Origin: Rathayibacter sp. VKM Ac-2759 | GTDB lineage: Bacteria > Actinomycetota > Actinomycetes > Actinomycetales > Microbacteriaceae | DNA length: 64,000 bases | Assembly: GCF_009834225.1 (NCBI RefSeq) | Contig: NZ_CP047176.1 | Span: 3,874,870 to 3,938,869, forward strand | Direction of reading: 5' to 3' | Part shown: positions 26,076 to 34,074 of the stretch, one piece after another | Layout of the letters: the number at the start of each line of letters is the position of its first letter | Position numbering within the stretch: the stretch's first letter is position 1 | Notes under the pieces: model-generated | Told to the model about the DNA's origin: nothing | Databases searched by the model: none | What the model saw: only the letters and a program-made list of their open reading frames with translations | Made by a program: the position numbers and the translations under genes

Positions 26076-27326
26076 CTACTTCGTGGCGGATGCGGCGGCC
26101 GACTGCGCGGCCTTCAGGGCGTCCTCGGGGGACTGCGAGCCGCTCAGCGCGTTCTGCACCGCGCCCCAGAGCTGCTCCGAGATCTTCGGGTACTTCGTGC
26201 CGAGGTTGTCCGAGGTGCGGCCCTTCGCGGCCTGCACGGCGGTGACCCACGGCTCGAGGTCGGCGTTCTCGGCGACCTGCGCCTCTTGGGCGTCGGCGGT
26301 CGGGGCGATGTAGGAGAGCGTGTTGTCGGTGGTCACGAGGTTGTCGGTCGAGGTGAGGCACTCGGCGATCGCCTTCGAGGTCTCGTAGCGCGCGGAGTCC
26401 TTCTGCACCGGGAGCGTGAGGAACTCGCCTCCGGTCGGCGCGGGAGCCGAGCCGCCGTCCTTCGCCGGAATGGTGAGGATGCCGTAGTCGATGCCGGACG
26501 CCTTCGCGTTGGCGAGCTGCCAGGTGCCGTTCTCGCCGAACGCGTACTCGCCGGTCTCGAACTCCTGCCAGCTCGTGGTCTGGGTGTTGCCGATGACGGA
26601 GTTGGGCGCGTAGCCCTGCTTCACCCAGTCGGTCCAGAGCGAGACGGCGTCGACCGCGTCGGCCGAGTCGAGCTCGGTGAGATCGGCGCCGGAGCCCCAG
26701 AACCACGGGAGGAACTGGAAGCTGCCCTCCTCCGTCCCGATGCCGGAGAAGGTGATGCCCTTGCCCCCGGAGGCAGTGACCTTCGCGAGCGCGTCGGTGA
26801 GGCTCGCCCAGTCGGTGATCGAGGAGACGTCGACACCGGCCGTCGCGAGGACGGTCTTGTTGTAGTAGAGCGCGAGGGTGTTCGCGCCGATCGGGACTCC
26901 GTAGGTGTCGCCGTCGATCTCGCCCGCCGCGAGGATGTTCGCGTCGATGTCGCCGGTGTCGAGCCCGTTGTCGGCCGTGGTGGTCAGGATGCCCGACTCG
27001 GCGAGCGTGGAGACCACGGGGTTGTCGACGAGCAGGAGGTCGGGCGAGTTGCCCTGCTGACCGGCGAGCAGCGCCTTGTTGGTGAGGTCGGTGGTGTCGT
27101 AGCCGGTCCGCTCGATGGTGACGCCGGCCTCGGTGCCGCACGAGTCGATCAGCGTCGACCAGTCGGAGGTCTCGTCGAACTGGGGGTACGGGTCCCAGAA
27201 CGTGTAGGTGCCGCCGGCGGCGTCGGTGGAGTCGCCTCCCGAGCCCCCCGCGCAGCCGGTCAGCGCGGCGGCGGCCGTTCCCAGCAGGACGGCGGCGGCG
27301 AGGCCTCGTGCGTGCTTCCTCTTCAT
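26076..27326 (-). CDS. Extracellular sugar-binding lipoprotein
   Basis: The 416-residue protein has a lipoprotein signal peptide MKRKHARGLAAAVLLGTAAA ending in the lipobox LTGC, then a Gly/Ser-rich linker and a type-1 extracellular solute-binding domain (YTFWDPYPQFDETSDWSTLID...; DTYGVPIGANTLALYYNKTVL is characteristic). It delivers an oligosaccharide, probably an arabinofuranoside given the GH127 enzyme, to the two permeases. ATG at 27326 has AAGGGAA upstream. The frame is open further 5' but that part overlaps the divergent promoter. Confidence 0.93.
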   Translation of the reverse strand: MKRKHARGLAAAVLLGTAAAALTGCAGGSGGDSTDAAGGTYTFWDPYPQFDETSDWSTLIDSCGTEAGVTIERTGYDTTDLTNKALLAGQQGNSPDLLLVDNPVVSTLAESGILTTTADNGLDTGDIDANILAAGEIDGDTYGVPIGANTLALYYNKTVLATAGVDVSSITDWASLTDALAKVTASGGKGITFSGIGTEEGSFQFLPWFWGSGADLTELDSADAVDAVSLWTDWVKQGYAPNSVIGNTQTTSWQEFETGEYAFGENGTWQLANAKASGIDYGILTIPAKDGGSAPAPTGGEFLTLPVQKDSARYETSKAIAECLTSTDNLVTTDNTLSYIAPTADAQEAQVAENADLEPWVTAVQAAKGRTSDNLGTKYPKISEQLWGAVQNALSGSQSPEDALKAAQSAAASATK

Positions 27327-27386
27327 CGCGGATGTTCCCTTCGTCGTTGACGGGTGTCGGTGCAGGTCGGGACTGCGTCTCTGACC

Positions 27387-27469
27387 GAAACTACTTTCTG
27401 CGGGTTCACGGTAGACAGGGGGCCGATCACTCGTCAAGAAGATGCAGATTTTCGGTCGACTTTCGGTTC
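27387..27469. promoter_or_regulatory. LacI-type operator candidates between divergent sugar genes
   Basis: GAAACTACTTTC (27387-27398) is an imperfect palindrome of LacI type. About 60 bases on, TTTCGGTCGACTTTCGGT contains two direct copies of TTTCGGT, 11 bases apart, whose complement ACCGAAA also overlaps the first site. This AT-richer patch between the binding-protein gene and the LacI gene is the probable control region for both. Confidence 0.45.
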
Positions 27470-27532
27470 TCCGCACTCCTGTGCCAGGATCGGCACTGAC
27501 GCGCGAGGAGCGCCGTCGGACCGGAGGCCGTC

Positions 27533-28546
27533 ATCGCCGCACGCAAGCCCAAGGGCACGATCACGCTGACCGACGTCGCCCGCGAGGCGGGTGTCTCGAT
27601 CGCGACCGCCTCCAAGGCGCTCAACGGCCGCGACCAGGTCCGCGCCGAGACGCGCCAGCGGGTGCTCGACGCCGCCGCGGCGCTGTCGTTCACACCGAAC
27701 CCGTTCGCCCAGGCCCTCAACTCGCGCCGCACCGGCACGATCGGGATGCTCACCAACGACCTCGACAACCGCTTCGTGCTGCCGGTGCTGCTCGGCGCCG
27801 AGGACGCGTTCGGCGCCGGATCCACCTCGGTGTTCCTCTGCGACGCCCGCGGCGACTCCATCCGCGAGCAGCACCACATCAAGAACCTGCTGGCCAAGCG
27901 CGTCGACGGGATCGTCGTGCTGGGCCGCACCACGAATCCGCGGCCCTCGATCACCGCGACGATCCCCGTGCCGGTCGTCTACGCCTACGCGCCGTCCGAG
28001 GACGAGCGCGACTCGTCGTTCACTCCCGACAACACGCTGGCCGGGGTGCTCGCCGCGCGCCACCTCATCGAGCGGGGGCGCAGGCGCATCGCGCTCGTCA
28101 ACGGCGAGCCCAGCTACTCGGCGGCCCACGATCGCGCCCGCGGGGTCGAGCAGGCGCTGACCGAGGCGGGCCTCCCGCTCGTCGGCGGCGACGTGCTCTA
28201 CGGGCAGTGGTCGGAGAGCTGGGGGCGCCAGTGCGCCGAGACGCTGCTCGACGCGCATCCGGATCTCGACGCCCTGATCTGCGCGAGCGACCAGATCGCG
28301 CGCGGCGCACTCGACCACCTCCGCGAGAGCGGCCGATCAGTGCCGCGCGACGTCGCCGTCGTCGGCTTCGACAACTGGGACCTGCTCGTCGAGGCCGCCC
28401 GCCCGCCGCTGACCAGCATCGACATGCAGCTCGAGACCCTGGGCCGCGCCGCCGCCGAGGAGCTCTCGCACGCCATCCACGGCCGCGCGACCGCGGGCGT
28501 CCGCTCGATGCCCGTGCGCCTGGTCCCCCGCGAGTCCTCGGCCTGA
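27533..28546 (+). CDS. LacI-family transcriptional regulator (no canonical start codon)
   Basis: The protein has a complete LacI HTH (TLTDVAREAGVSIATASKALNGRDQVRAETRQRVLDAAAAL) and a periplasmic-binding-like sensor domain up to its stop at 28546. The HTH frame opens after a TGA at 27497, and no ATG, GTG or TTG occurs in frame before GTG at 27662, which would delete the HTH. A strong GGAGG (27523-27527) lies 5 bases before GTC-ATC, so translation probably starts at ATC (27533), or the base call is wrong (for example GTG-ATC). About 337 residues. It probably represses the divergent arabinoside importer and GH127 gene. Confidence 0.85.
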   Translation: MAARKPKGTITLTDVAREAGVSIATASKALNGRDQVRAETRQRVLDAAAALSFTPNPFAQALNSRRTGTIGMLTNDLDNRFVLPVLLGAEDAFGAGSTSVFLCDARGDSIREQHHIKNLLAKRVDGIVVLGRTTNPRPSITATIPVPVVYAYAPSEDERDSSFTPDNTLAGVLAARHLIERGRRRIALVNGEPSYSAAHDRARGVEQALTEAGLPLVGGDVLYGQWSESWGRQCAETLLDAHPDLDALICASDQIARGALDHLRESGRSVPRDVAVVGFDNWDLLVEAARPPLTSIDMQLETLGRAAAEELSHAIHGRATAGVRSMPVRLVPRESSA

Positions 28547-28584
28547 GCGGCCCGCCGGCGACCCGACGGTTCCCCCGATCGGGC

Positions 28585-28905
28585 TCAGTTCTGAGCGGCG
28601 AGCTTGTCGGCCTCCGCCTCGGAGAGGATCATGAGGCCGCGGTCGCTGTGAGAGCCCTCGAGCATCGCCACGACCCAGTTCCGGTTGATCGTGGGGGGCC
28701 GGCTGCCGGAGAACTGGAACTGCAGCGGCAGCGTCGGCGCCATCCACAGCGACGTCCGTCCCGAGCCCTGATCCGCGGCGATCGGCCACGACAGCAGGAA
28801 GCTCTCCTGTCGGCGGAGCTTCGCGGTCAGTGCGAGCTTGACGTGAGCGAGAGTGCGGTCGTCCATCTCGTAGACGGTTCCCGGTCCATAGATCAGCTGT
28901 CCCAC
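28585..28905 (-). CDS. DUF7882-type small protein
   Basis: The 106-residue protein starts GQLIYGPGTVYEMDDRTLAHVKLALTAKLRRQESFLLSW, a pattern I recognise from small Microbacteriaceae proteins sometimes mislabelled as ATP-dependent DNA ligase and now placed in DUF7882. The rest (GRTSLWMAPTLPLQFQFSGSRPPTIN) is beta-rich. The function is unknown. GTG at 28905 gives the conserved N-terminus. The gene is divergent from a second small gene at 29002, and a shared control region of about 100 bases separates them. Confidence 0.8.
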   Translation of the reverse strand: MGQLIYGPGTVYEMDDRTLAHVKLALTAKLRRQESFLLSWPIAADQGSGRTSLWMAPTLPLQFQFSGSRPPTINRNWVVAMLEGSHSDRGLMILSEAEADKLAAQN

Positions 28906-29001
28906 CCGCGCAGTGTGCCACATCCGTTGCACATCGGGTGGCACGAGGTCAACGCCGTCGATGCCGGACGCGCTGGTCCGTAGGGTCGGAGGAGTCGAGC
29001 G

Positions 29002-29292
29002 ATGCTGGACGTGGAGGGAGCGGTCATGGTGCAGATCACGGTGCAGGACAAGACCTACCTGCTCGACGCCGGCACGAGCATGGACGAGGCGAAGCAGGCG
29101 GTCCTCGACGCGATGAGAGCGGCGCCCGCGTTCCTCTCGCTCCGGACCGTGCTCGGCGGTCATGTCGAGATACTGCTCACGCCGACGAGCTCGGTGGTGC
29201 TCGAGGAGCACGACGAGGCGCCGCTGCCGCTCCCCGCGCACGTCGCCGCGGAGCTCGACTACGACGACCTCTACGGCCTGGACTACGCCTGA
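29002..29292 (+). CDS. Small hypothetical protein
   Basis: The 96-residue product is not firmly recognised. It has an acidic C-terminus (AELDYDDLYGLDYA) and a beta-alpha-beta start (MVQITVQDKTYLLDAGTSMDEAKQAVLDAM) reminiscent of small ubiquitin-like or DUF-type folds. Two starts are plausible: ATG at 29002 with GGAGGAG 7 bases upstream, and ATG at 29026 with GGAGGGAG 5 bases upstream (88 residues). The second gives the cleaner domain start. A -10-like TAGGGT is at 28981-28986. Confidence 0.65.
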   Translation: MLDVEGAVMVQITVQDKTYLLDAGTSMDEAKQAVLDAMRAAPAFLSLRTVLGGHVEILLTPTSSVVLEEHDEAPLPLPAHVAAELDYDDLYGLDYA

Positions 29293-29328
29293 TCGGACGA
29301 TCCCTCCGGGGAGCCGTCCGCCCGACGG

Positions 29329-30762
29329 TCACCGGTGCTGGTCGAGCGGGCTCTCCGCCTCCGTCGACTCGAGGGGATCGTCGACGTCCGCCCCGGAGTT
29401 ACCGGATTCCGCGGCCTCCACCGAGGCCGACGCGCCCCGCAGGTACTGCGCCGAGATCACGCGGTACGACCGCGTGAGCATCGCAGCCCCCGCCGCGAGC
29501 ACCATGATGATCCCGCCGACGAGGAACACGAGCGCGATCCCCCGCCCGATGCCGTCGCCGAGGAGCCAGCCGAAGGCCGACCGCCCGGCCGACGACTCCA
29601 TGTAGGGGATGAGGGCGAACTCGGCGATCGGCGCGATGAGGAACGCGGTGACCGGCGCCGCCGCCGACTCGAACGCCGCGGCGAAGCCGAAGACCCTCCC
29701 CTGGGTCTCGAAGGGGACGACCTTCTGGATGACGGTCTGCTCGGCGGCCTCGACCGCGGGGATCAGCGTCATGTAGATCCAGATGCCGCCCGCGTAGAGC
29801 CACCACCAGTCGCGGAGGGTGAACAGCGCGCCGATCAGGCCCATCGCCATCACGAGCAGCAGCATCGTGCGGATCGGGTTCCTCCCGAGGCCGAACTTCG
29901 CGACCAGCAGGCCGCCGATGATGAAGCCGGTGGCGGTCACGCCGAGCACGACCCCCCACAGCTCCACCGGGAACAGCTCGAGCCCGTACGGGTCCATCAG
30001 CGCCATGTAGACGCCGCCGATCAGGTTGTTGAACGTCGAGAAGACGATCAGCGCGAACAGACCGGTCGCCGCCCGCACCGCCGTGATGCTGCCGCGCAGA
30101 TCGATGAGCGGGGCCCGGTCGCCGACGATCGCGGGCGCATCCTCGGGGATGCGCAGGAAGAGCAGGTGCACGAGGGCCGCGGCGGAGGCGCCGATCGCGA
30201 TCAGCATCGTCCAGCCCATGCCGAGCAGGCCGATCGAGAGTCCGCTGAACACGCTCGTGACCACGAACGCGAGCCCCTGCACGGTGCCGACCAGGCCGTT
30301 CGCGTTGGCGTGGCGCTCCGTCGGGACCAGCAGTGTCACCGTCGTCGACAGGGCGATGTTGCGCATGTTCTCGATGACGGCGCCGAACAGGATCACGCCG
30401 GAGAACAGCCAGAACCACGGGCCGCCGAGATCCAGGAGTGCCGACTCGGGGAGCGCGAGGTAGAGGCCGCCCGCGACGCCGAAGGACACCAGCGTGACCG
30501 CGCCCGCGAACACCATCACCCGGTACTTGCGGTGCCGGTCGACGATGGTCCCGAAGGCCATCGCGAAGATCGCGACGAGCAGCATGTACGCGCCGCCGAT
30601 GATGCCGGTCGCGAGCACCGACCGCGTCTCGAGGTACACCCAGAACGTGAGCGCGAACCAGAGGAAGCTCGTCGTGACGTTCGCGACCGCGGTGTTCACG
30701 AGGATCTGGTGGAAGGTGCGGATGCTCGTGGTGTCGGGAACGGCGGGAGCGGCCTGGGACAT
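29329..30762 (-). CDS. MFS transporter (enterobactin exporter-like)
   Basis: The 477-residue protein has about twelve membrane segments. FALTFWVYLETRSVLATGIIGG and GTIVDRHRKYRVMV (the loop 2-3 MFS motif) place it in the major facilitator superfamily, in the group near EntS/MdfA-type drug and siderophore exporters. The tail after the last segment is acidic and Ser-rich, and cytoplasmic. The substrate is unknown. ATG at 30762 is preceded by GGAAGGAAG. It lies downstream of the ECF operon on the same strand, but a 176-base gap suggests separate transcription. Confidence 0.88.
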   Translation of the reverse strand: MSQAAPAVPDTTSIRTFHQILVNTAVANVTTSFLWFALTFWVYLETRSVLATGIIGGAYMLLVAIFAMAFGTIVDRHRKYRVMVFAGAVTLVSFGVAGGLYLALPESALLDLGGPWFWLFSGVILFGAVIENMRNIALSTTVTLLVPTERHANANGLVGTVQGLAFVVTSVFSGLSIGLLGMGWTMLIAIGASAAALVHLLFLRIPEDAPAIVGDRAPLIDLRGSITAVRAATGLFALIVFSTFNNLIGGVYMALMDPYGLELFPVELWGVVLGVTATGFIIGGLLVAKFGLGRNPIRTMLLLVMAMGLIGALFTLRDWWWLYAGGIWIYMTLIPAVEAAEQTVIQKVVPFETQGRVFGFAAAFESAAAPVTAFLIAPIAEFALIPYMESSAGRSAFGWLLGDGIGRGIALVFLVGGIIMVLAAGAAMLTRSYRVISAQYLRGASASVEAAESGNSGADVDDPLESTEAESPLDQHR

Positions 30763-30938
30763 GACTTCCTTCCACACGAGGACGCCGTCCGACACCGGGC
30801 ACTCCTCGCGCCGTGCACGGCCGTCGCAGCCACTGTAAGCCCGCGTCAGCGGCCCGTCGAGGACACGGACGCTGCGGGAGGCACCGCGCCGAACGCGGCA
30901 CCTCGGCGGGAACCGGTTCCCTCGGGCAGCGGCGGCCG

Positions 30939-31436
30939 CTACTCCGGCATCGAGAAGTCGGCGAAGTCGAACCCCGGCGACACCATGCAGCTCACCACCG
31001 CGTCGACCTCCGACGGCAGCGTCCGCTGCCACACGTCCGCCGGCACGAGCGCCTGCACCGGCAGCCCCTCGTGGGCCGGCCCCAGCACCACAGTCTCGCC
31101 GTCCACCGGCTCCGCGCCGAGCCCGCCGTACTGCAGCGCCACCCGTCCGGGTCCGTTCCAGATCCACGTCTCGGCCGACGACACCCGGTGCCAGGCCGAG
31201 CACTCGCCCGCCGGGAGCAGGAAGACGATCAGCGTCGCCGCCGGACGCTCCCGGGAGGACCCGTCCGCCGAGACCAGCGTCACCCGCTCGGGCGACGTCC
31301 AGGTGCGCCGGTACCAGCCGCCCTCGGGATGCGGCTCCAGCCCCATCGACGCCGCCAGCTCGGGCCGGCGCACGCGCTCGAGCACCCGCCCGTCGACGCT
31401 CAGCCGGTCGACCAGCTCGTTCGTCAGCTCTGCCAT
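30939..31436 (-). CDS. DUF985 cupin-fold protein
   Basis: The 165-residue protein matches the DUF985/cupin_5 family: LGLEPHPEGGWYRRTW at about residue 32, then RPAATLIVFLLPAGECSAWHRV, TWIWNGPGRVALQ and VVSCMVSPGFDFADFSMPE. Cupins of this type are small beta-barrels, some with metal sites or sugar epimerase-like activity. No function is established. It is the last gene of the seven-gene ECF/SAHH-like operon, its start overlapping the amidohydrolase stop by 13 bases. Confidence 0.88.
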   Translation of the reverse strand: MAELTNELVDRLSVDGRVLERVRRPELAASMGLEPHPEGGWYRRTWTSPERVTLVSADGSSRERPAATLIVFLLPAGECSAWHRVSSAETWIWNGPGRVALQYGGLGAEPVDGETVVLGPAHEGLPVQALVPADVWQRTLPSEVDAVVSCMVSPGFDFADFSMPE

Positions 31437-32689
31437 CGGATCTCCCCCGAGATGATCGTGGCGAGGGCGGATCCCTCGCCGGATTCGACGATCGCGGCGA
31501 CCACGTCGTCGGAAGAACCGGCGGAGATGTCCAGCACGGCGAAGTCGGCCAGCGATCCGGCGACGAGCGTGCCGAACGACTCCGCCTCGCCCATCGCCAC
31601 GGCCCCGCCGACCGTCGCCGCCGCGAGCAGCCGCTCGTGCAGATCACGGTCGGCGTAGCCCTGCGAGCGCGCGATCCGGTACAGCTCCGCGACGTCGCCG
31701 AGCAGGTCGAGCGACGGAGTCGAGGACAGCGAGTCGGTGCCCACCGCGATCGCGTTGCCCTCGCGCAGGTAGTCCGCGACAGGAGCCTCGTCGAGCCCGA
31801 TCACCGCGTTCGAGCGCGGACAGAGCGCGACCGAGGTGCCGCTGCGGCGCAGGGTCGCCCGGTCGTCCGCGTCCACGTAGATCCCGTGCGCGATGTGCAC
31901 GTCGTCGCCGAGCGCGCCGATCGTCTCGGCGTACGCGACGGGCCGCAGGGCGCTGCCGCCGTTGCGCAGCAGATGGAAGCCGTCGTAGCCCCAGCGCCGC
32001 CACTGCTCGGCGAGGTCGCCGCGGCCGTGCATCGTGTACTCCGCCTCCCACGCCGACTCGGCCAGGTGCAGGTGCCGGCGGACGCCGAGCTCCTGCGAGA
32101 GCGGGGTCAGGTCGCTCAGCACGGGCGTGTCGAGCGAGTAGGGCGCGTGCGGCGAGAGCCCGATGCGGGTGACTCCGGAGGTGCGCACCAGCTCCGCGGT
32201 GATCGCGCGGCCGCTCCCCCGCCAGTCGTCCTCGAGGAGGCTCATCAGCTCCCAGTAGGCGATCCCGTGCACGCCGCCCGCCTCGAGCACGCCCAGCGCG
32301 CCGAGGTCGGTGACGATGTCGGCGATGGCCGTGGTACCGGTCGAGACCGCGATCTCGAGGCCGTCGGCCGCGGAGGCGCCCCAGTCGTGCGGCTGCTCGT
32401 AGACCACCTGGAACGCGCGCGACCAGTCCTCGAAGCCGTCGTAGCGGCCGGCTCCCACGGACGCCATGCAGGTGTACTGGAGGTGCGAGTGCGCGTTGAC
32501 GAGGCCCGGCACGATCGCGCCGTCCCACTCCGTCACCGCCGCGGCGGGGTCGAGCGCGCGCAGCTCGTCGCCCGTGCCGACGGCGACGATCCGCTCGCCG
32601 CGGACGAGCACGCCTCCGCTGCGGATCGGCTCGCCGGCCACGGGCAGCACCCACGGGGCGAGGTGCAGCACCGCGCTCACGGCAGCCAC
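31424..32689 (-). CDS. Amidohydrolase, chlorohydrolase/SAH-MTA deaminase-like
   Basis: The 421-residue protein is a metal-dependent amidohydrolase of the AtzA/TrzN/MtaD group. Ligands are visible: VNAHSHLQ (His67, His69), RRHLHLAES, HIAHGIYV and the Asp in AVGTDSLSS. This group includes S-adenosylhomocysteine, 5'-methylthioadenosine and 5'-deoxyadenosine deaminases as well as guanine deaminase. In this operon it lies beside adenosylhomocysteinase-like genes and an ECF importer, so deamination of an imported nucleoside is a reasonable hypothesis. It overlaps the EcfT gene by 13 bases upstream and the DUF985 gene by 13 bases downstream. Confidence 0.87.
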   Translation of the reverse strand: MAAVSAVLHLAPWVLPVAGEPIRSGGVLVRGERIVAVGTGDELRALDPAAAVTEWDGAIVPGLVNAHSHLQYTCMASVGAGRYDGFEDWSRAFQVVYEQPHDWGASAADGLEIAVSTGTTAIADIVTDLGALGVLEAGGVHGIAYWELMSLLEDDWRGSGRAITAELVRTSGVTRIGLSPHAPYSLDTPVLSDLTPLSQELGVRRHLHLAESAWEAEYTMHGRGDLAEQWRRWGYDGFHLLRNGGSALRPVAYAETIGALGDDVHIAHGIYVDADDRATLRRSGTSVALCPRSNAVIGLDEAPVADYLREGNAIAVGTDSLSSTPSLDLLGDVAELYRIARSQGYADRDLHERLLAAATVGGAVAMGEAESFGTLVAGSLADFAVLDISAGSSDDVVAAIVESGEGSALATIISGEIRWQS

Positions 32690-33501
32690 GCCGAGGGCAT
32701 CAGGCCGGCGAGGCTCGCGACGGTCGCGGCCGCAGCGAGCAGCACCGCGACCCCCGTCACGGCCCAGTCCGCCGGGGTGTAGCGGATCTCGCGCAGCCAG
32801 GTGCGCTTGGCCGTGCCGAAGCCGCGCAGATCGAGCGCATCGACGGTGTCCTCGGCGTCGACGAACGAGGTGATCGTCACCGGGACCATCAGCGGCGCGA
32901 TCTCGCGGAGGCGTCGCACCGGATTCCGCGTCGCCGAGCGCTCGTAGCCGCGCAGGCGCTGCGCCGCCGCCGTCTCCTGCAGGTTCGCCGCGGCGCTCGG
33001 CAGGAACTTGAACGTGAGGTCGATGCCGTAGGCGAAGCGCGCCGGCAGCCCGAGCCGGGCGAACGCGACCGCCAGGTCTCCCGGGCGGATCGCGAACGCC
33101 AGCGGGAAGCCGACCGCGACCAGAGCGATGAAGCGCAGCAGCATGTTCACCGCGTACGACACCGCTCCCTCCGTGATCGGCAGCCCGATCAGCGGCACCG
33201 TGAAGAGCGTGGCGCCGGAGTCGGGCTCGCCCGAGCTCGTGGCCCCCACGATCAGCCCGTTGACGCCGGCGAAGACCACGACGAACACGGCGACGACCGC
33301 CCAGTTCGAGCGGACCTCGCGGAACGGGATCCGCGCGCTCGCGTAGTAGGCGAGTGCCGCGACGAGCAGCACCGCCATCCAGCGCAGATCGCGGACCTGG
33401 GTCGCGGCGACGACGAACATCACCGGGACCAGGATCAGTATGCGCGGATCCCGTCGGCCGAGGAAGGAGTCACCGCCGAGGTATCGAGGCGAAACCTCCA
33501 T
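32677..33501 (-). CDS. ecfT: ECF transporter T component
   Basis: The 274-residue membrane protein is the scaffold subunit of an energy-coupling-factor importer. It has several membrane segments and the two coupling motifs with Arg-Gly cores: AAAQRLRGYERSA and ALDLRGFGTAKR, which dock into the ATPases. It begins 12 bases after the EcfS stop and overlaps the amidohydrolase start by 13 bases. Because the S, T and fused A components are encoded together, this is a dedicated (group I) ECF system. Confidence 0.92.
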   Translation of the reverse strand: MEVSPRYLGGDSFLGRRDPRILILVPVMFVVAATQVRDLRWMAVLLVAALAYYASARIPFREVRSNWAVVAVFVVVFAGVNGLIVGATSSGEPDSGATLFTVPLIGLPITEGAVSYAVNMLLRFIALVAVGFPLAFAIRPGDLAVAFARLGLPARFAYGIDLTFKFLPSAAANLQETAAAQRLRGYERSATRNPVRRLREIAPLMVPVTITSFVDAEDTVDALDLRGFGTAKRTWLREIRYTPADWAVTGVAVLLAAAATVASLAGLMPSAWLP

Positions 33502-33513
33502 CTCGCGCGCCCG

Positions 33514-34074
33514 TCAGCGTCCGGCGAGGTTCTGGAGCGGCTTCCAGACCCGGTCGAGCACGGGGACGAGGATCACCGCGGTGATGCCCGTCGCGAGGAT
33601 CGCGAGCAGGTAGGAGCCGAAGAACCAGTACTCGAAGGTCGCGCCGAGCAGCAGGTCGGTGACCGTGAAGAGCAGGCCCACGACGACCGCGGCGACCGCG
33701 ATCGCGGCGGCCCAGACGACCTGGCGGCCGGTCGAGCGCGGCTCCTTCGCGTAGTAGCCGATCAGTCCGGCGAGCAGGCCGACGAGGCCGTTCGCGATGC
33801 TCCAGTTCCAGTAGGTGAGGAAGCCGTAGCCGAGGATCTGGTCGACGATCGCGTTGCCGACCGCGCCGGTGAAGAACCCGGCGACCGGTCCGAAGCGCAG
33901 GCCCACGAAGGGGATGATCGCGATCGCGGGGCGGATCGAGATCATCGTGCCGGGGATGACGAAGCTCAGGGCGCCGAGCGCGCCGTAGAGCGCGGCGCCG
34001 ACGGCGCCGAAGACGATGGTGCGCGACGAGACGGCCCAGGGGCCCGTCTTCGCGGCGGTGGAGGAGGCGGTCAC
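33514..34074 (-). CDS. ECF transporter S (substrate-binding) component
   Basis: The 186-residue membrane protein has about five or six hydrophobic segments. TIVFGAVGAALYGALGAL near the start, FGPVAGFFTGAVGNAIVD in the middle and the NGLVGLLAGLIGYY segment are typical of S components. It determines what is imported. I cannot assign it to a named S family such as BioY, ThiT or FolT. Linkage to adenosylhomocysteinase-like and deaminase genes suggests a nucleoside or thioether substrate. Its start overlaps the ATPase stop by 4 bases. Confidence 0.87.
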   Translation of the reverse strand: MTASSTAAKTGPWAVSSRTIVFGAVGAALYGALGALSFVIPGTMISIRPAIAIIPFVGLRFGPVAGFFTGAVGNAIVDQILGYGFLTYWNWSIANGLVGLLAGLIGYYAKEPRSTGRQVVWAAAIAVAAVVVGLLFTVTDLLLGATFEYWFFGSYLLAILATGITAVILVPVLDRVWKPLQNLAGR

